From Paraburkholderia sp. (GTDB lineage Bacteria; Pseudomonadota; Gammaproteobacteria; Burkholderiales; Burkholderiaceae), in NCBI RefSeq assembly GCF_028283785.1, contig NZ_JAPWKB010000008.1, positions 62,001 to 126,000 on the forward strand: 64,000 nt of DNA, in the 5' to 3' direction. The position numbers were made by a program, and so were the translations under genes. Positions 61,414 through 64,000 of this stretch are shown one piece after another. The notes under the pieces are model-generated. The model searched no databases, had not been told where the DNA came from, and was given only the letters and a program-made list of their open reading frames with translations. Numbering within the stretch: position 1 is the first letter of the stretch; each line of letters begins with the position of its first letter.

Positions 61414-62445
61414 ATGATTGATGAAAAGAAAAAGCGCAGTCGCATCGGCATCAAGGACATCGCGGAACTGGCGAATCTATCCAAGACAGCCGTGTCGTAT
61501 GCGCTCAACGGCACGGGCCGGCTGGACGAGGAAACGCGTGCCCGCGTGATCGCGATTGCCGAACAGCACGGCTATCGCGCGAATCCGTTCGCGCGCAAGC
61601 TGAGGGGCAAGAATTTCGGCGTGCTGGCGGTGTTCGCGTCGGTGCCGTCGTCGATGTCGGAAGTCGTCGCGAATACAGACTACTTCGTGCGCTTGTGGCA
61701 AGGCGCGGTGACATGCGCGCTTGGGCGCGGTTATATGCTGTTGCTCGCGCCGTTCGGCACGGGCCCCGACATGCTCAGCAACATGCCGATAGACGGCGGC
61801 ATCGTCATCGATCCGGTTCAGAACGACCCCACGCTCACGCATCTGAACCGCAACGGGCTGGCTGCCGTCACGATCGGACGCGACCTCGAGGCCGGCAGCG
61901 ACACGCTCTGGATCGACAGTCCGCATGGCGAACTCGCGACCCGTCTGTTCGATCTTTTCGAAGCGCAGGGTGCGCGTCGGGTCGGCGCGATTCTGTCGTC
62001 GCCTGCGTACGGTTACACGCTCGCTGTGCGTGACGCCTACCTTCAGTGGACGCGCGCGCGCAAACAGACGCCGATGCTCGTGGAGATCGAGTCGCATCCG
62101 TCCGAGTCGGCCGGCTGTGATGCGGCGATGAAGATGCTGGCCGGCAAGTCGCCGCCCGACGCGATCTTCGCGTCGCTCGACCGCCTGGCGGCAGGCGTGT
62201 TTCTCGCCGCGCAGCGACGCGGCATCGTCGTGCCCGACGCGCTGATGATCGCGGCGGGCACGGACGGCGCCGAGAGCCGTTCGGCTGCAATGCCCATTAC
62301 CGCACTCGATCTGCGGCCGGAGGCACTCGGCAGTGCAGCCGTTTCAAAGCTGATCGCGAAACTCGAAGGCAGCGAAGATGCGGGCGGCGAGATGCTGTCG
62401 GGCGACGTCTTGTTGCGCGCGACGACAGCACGTCACCCGACCTGA
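61414..62445 (+). CDS. LacI-family transcriptional regulator
   Basis: Repressor of 343 residues with an N-terminal LacI helix-turn-helix (IGIKDIAELANLSKTAVSYALNGTGRL, about 11-37) and hinge, then a type I periplasmic-binding-protein-like effector domain (from FGVLAVFASVP). The start could also be GTG 61381, which overlaps the stop of the C45 gene and would add eleven residues. It is inside the operon and is the natural partner of the CpG-centred palindrome at 55163-55178. The inducer is probably the transported compound or its product. Confidence 0.92.
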   Translation: MIDEKKKRSRIGIKDIAELANLSKTAVSYALNGTGRLDEETRARVIAIAEQHGYRANPFARKLRGKNFGVLAVFASVPSSMSEVVANTDYFVRLWQGAVTCALGRGYMLLLAPFGTGPDMLSNMPIDGGIVIDPVQNDPTLTHLNRNGLAAVTIGRDLEAGSDTLWIDSPHGELATRLFDLFEAQGARRVGAILSSPAYGYTLAVRDAYLQWTRARKQTPMLVEIESHPSESAGCDAAMKMLAGKSPPDAIFASLDRLAAGVFLAAQRRGIVVPDALMIAAGTDGAESRSAAMPITALDLRPEALGSAAVSKLIAKLEGSEDAGGEMLSGDVLLRATTARHPT

Positions 62446-62524
62446 GCGAACGGAGGCAGGCAGCATCATGCTGTCTCCGTTCCAGTCAATATAGTTAGGG
62501 TTACTACACGGGAAGGAAGGCGAG

Positions 62525-63754
62525 ATGTTGAAAGAATATGCGTGGCTGACACGCGAGACGGACGATCCGACGCCGGGGACGCACGCGCAGGGTATGCGCT
62601 GTGGGCAAATGATCTGGATTGCCGGGCAGGCCGATCTGACTGCCGCAGGCGAGATCGCTCATCCCGACGATCCACGCGAACAGACCCGGGGCGCGATGCG
62701 GCGCGTCGACGATGTGCTCGACGAACTCGGCAGCGATGCGACCCAACTCGTCAAGTTGCTGTGCTTCTATGTCCCTGACGACGGCTTCGACGAGACGGCC
62801 TGTCTTGCATCGCTTGCATCGATGTTGCCCGCTGGCGCGCGGCCTGCGGTCACGGTAATTCCGGTCGGTTATCTGTCGCATCGTGGGATGCGGGTGTTGA
62901 TCGAAGGCTACGCAATGCAGGCCGCCGACGGCGCACGCCTGTCGCGGCAGTACGCACCGCGCGACAACGGTGAAGCATGGCTGCCAGCCCCTTTCGAAAC
63001 GGCGGTGCGCTGCGGCAAGATGATTTTTGTCAGCGGCCAGCTGGCTGTCGTGGACGGAAAGGTCGCGCATCCTGGCGATATCGTTGGACAGACGCGGCAG
63101 GTCATGCAGCAGATCGGCGGCGCGTTGGCTGCGTTCGGTGCGACCTTCGACGATGTCGTCAAGGTCAATCGCTGGTACGTGGGTCGTGGGTCCGTTGAGG
63201 ATTTCGAGCCGGCGGCGCTCGCGTGCGCCGCGCACTTCAACGAACCGGGCCCGGCGGCAACCGGCATCCCGCTTGCAAACCTCGCGCGCGAAGGCGAGCT
63301 GATAAGGATCGAAGTGGTCGCGATGCTCGGTGAAGACGGTGAGCGCTTGCCGCGCCGTCATGCGTGGCCCGATAGCCTGTGGGACTGGACGACGCATCTG
63401 CCGTACAAGCACGGCGTGAAATGCCACGACATGATCTTCCTCGGCGGCCAGGTTTCGCTCGACAAGCAGGGCCGTGCGGTCAGTTCTGGCGAGATGGCGT
63501 TGCAGACGCGCCAGGCGATGACTCACATCGGTACGATACTTCGCGAACTCGATGCCGACTATGCGGACATCTGCAAACTGACCACGATGTACGAGGGTCG
63601 TTGCGGCGTGGACGAACTCGATGTCAACCGGCGTGTGCGCTCGTCGTTTTTCGACGCGCCGCGTCTGCCGATGACGGATGTGCCGCAACCGGTGCTGGCT
63701 TATCCCGGCATGATCATCGAGATCGACGCATTTGCCGTGGCCGAACCCGACTGA
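62525..63754 (+). CDS. Three-domain RidA/YjgF-like protein
   Basis: Protein of 409 residues made of three consecutive YjgF/RidA-like domains, about 10-135 (CGQMIWIAGQADLT), 145-275 (CGKMIFVSGQLAVVDG) and 285-405 (CHDMIFLGGQVSLDKQG). Each has the DDV/DIxKL helix segment and a C-terminal I-E-x-x-A strand. None shows the RidA catalytic Arg at the expected place (IPVGYL, IPLANL, VPQPVL). One polypeptide thus builds what is normally a homotrimer. AAGGAAGG precedes the ATG. It ends the peptide-transporter operon, after an 80-bp gap. Function unknown; perhaps processing of an enamine/imine or amide product. Confidence 0.9.
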   Translation: MLKEYAWLTRETDDPTPGTHAQGMRCGQMIWIAGQADLTAAGEIAHPDDPREQTRGAMRRVDDVLDELGSDATQLVKLLCFYVPDDGFDETACLASLASMLPAGARPAVTVIPVGYLSHRGMRVLIEGYAMQAADGARLSRQYAPRDNGEAWLPAPFETAVRCGKMIFVSGQLAVVDGKVAHPGDIVGQTRQVMQQIGGALAAFGATFDDVVKVNRWYVGRGSVEDFEPAALACAAHFNEPGPAATGIPLANLAREGELIRIEVVAMLGEDGERLPRRHAWPDSLWDWTTHLPYKHGVKCHDMIFLGGQVSLDKQGRAVSSGEMALQTRQAMTHIGTILRELDADYADICKLTTMYEGRCGVDELDVNRRVRSSFFDAPRLPMTDVPQPVLAYPGMIIEIDAFAVAEPD

Positions 63755-63813
63755 CGGACAGCACTGCGCTATCGACCCGTCAGGCTAGCCAGGCCAAAGT
63801 CCAGATGCCCCGC

Positions 63814-64000
63814 TCAGCGTCGCGTCCGCTCCGCTTCGTCGAACGGCGACCGCAGCACAATGGCGTCATCACGTTCAGGACCCGTGGTGACCATTGCTAC
63901 CGGAATGCCAACCTCCTGCTGGATCGCCTCGATCAGCGCGACGGCCTGGCGGGGCAGGTCGCCATATGACCGGATGCCGCGGGTCGAGCCTTCCCAGCCA
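63814..64000 (-). CDS. purA: Adenylosuccinate synthetase paralogue (partial, C-terminal 62 residues)
   Basis: The minus-strand frame reads in from the right edge as GWEGSTRGIRSYGDLP, then EVGIPVAMVTTGPERDDAIV and an extra tail ending in RTRR with TGA at 63814-63816. The STGPxRxxxIV ending and GW...STxG-I-x-x-x-x-DLP are typical of PurA (IMP + aspartate + GTP to adenylosuccinate). The tail of about ten residues after DAIVL is unusual for housekeeping PurA, so this may be a second, specialised copy. The rest lies outside the window. Confidence 0.8.
   Translation of the reverse strand, partial: GWEGSTRGIRSYGDLPRQAVALIEAIQQEVGIPVAMVTTGPERDDAIVLRSPFDEAERTRR

Noticed and set aside
1..64000. CRISPR arrays, rRNA, complete insertion sequences or prophage genes
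   Set aside because: No regularly spaced repeats, transposase or integrase motifs, or rRNA segments were seen on reading the window. The gene remnants show decay but no mobile-element ends.

Overview
The window is high-GC DNA of a Burkholderiaceae type, most likely Paraburkholderia or Caballeronia. The grounds are codon use, OmpC-like porins with the typical QSSVTLYG mature start, an AcnB-type aconitase, a divergent metR/metE pair, many LysR/IclR/AraC/LacI regulators and a high density of catabolic and transport genes. It reads as an accessory, metabolically versatile stretch, not a ribosomal or core-housekeeping block. I see no rRNA, intact tRNA, CRISPR array, phage block or complete insertion sequence.

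Layout. 1-648 is the start of a porin running off the left edge. 965-9631 is an aromatic-acid catabolic cluster: IclR regulator and FAD monooxygenase on the minus strand; Rieske oxygenase, its flavin/2Fe-2S reductase, MFS permease, acyl-CoA ligase and a crotonase-fold protein on the plus strand, with a PcaU/PobR-like operator between the arms. 9948-12027 holds two peptidoglycan enzymes (an M23 peptidase with a frameshift and a PBP7-type endopeptidase). 12095-15925 has a sugar permease and a Fur-box-preceded TonB siderophore receptor. 16194-20431 is a lipoprotein solute-binding protein translationally coupled to a Cache/HAMP/PAS/GGDEF/EAL protein. 20816-24954 has small enzymes and a copper pair (PCuAC chaperone, DUF2946). 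25019-26684 is NikR with a divergent Ni/Co permease; this NikR lacks two of the four classical nickel ligands. 26753-30062 is metR/metE.

The right half is more mosaic. It has a lower-GC acyltransferase (30340), a decayed FAD hydroxylase (31519-31942), and an unusual Lrp / periplasmic binding protein / deformylase-like / class IV aminotransferase unit (32019-35252). Two tandem epoxide-hydrolase-like genes, a GNAT, a RidA-like protein and a VOC fragment follow. A second aromatic module (LuxR, MFS, FAD hydroxylase, DUF2783, porin) spans 39783-46058. Inside it, at 44291-44720, lie fragments of glutamine synthetase, a probable Rieske oxygenase and a ferredoxin reductase. 46985-49570 is acnB with a strong terminator and a palindromic operator candidate; then come LysR, DUF2798, a FUSC-like membrane protein and threonine aldolase.

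54125-63754 is the most system-like region. An AraC regulator is followed by a dipeptide-type ABC transporter (binding protein, two permeases, one double-ATPase gene carrying a frameshift), a C45-family acyltransferase/peptidase, a LacI regulator and a protein of three fused RidA-like domains. A CpG-centred LacI-type operator lies just upstream. I infer import and processing of a peptide-like or N-acylated compound. The window ends inside a minus-strand adenylosuccinate synthetase paralogue.
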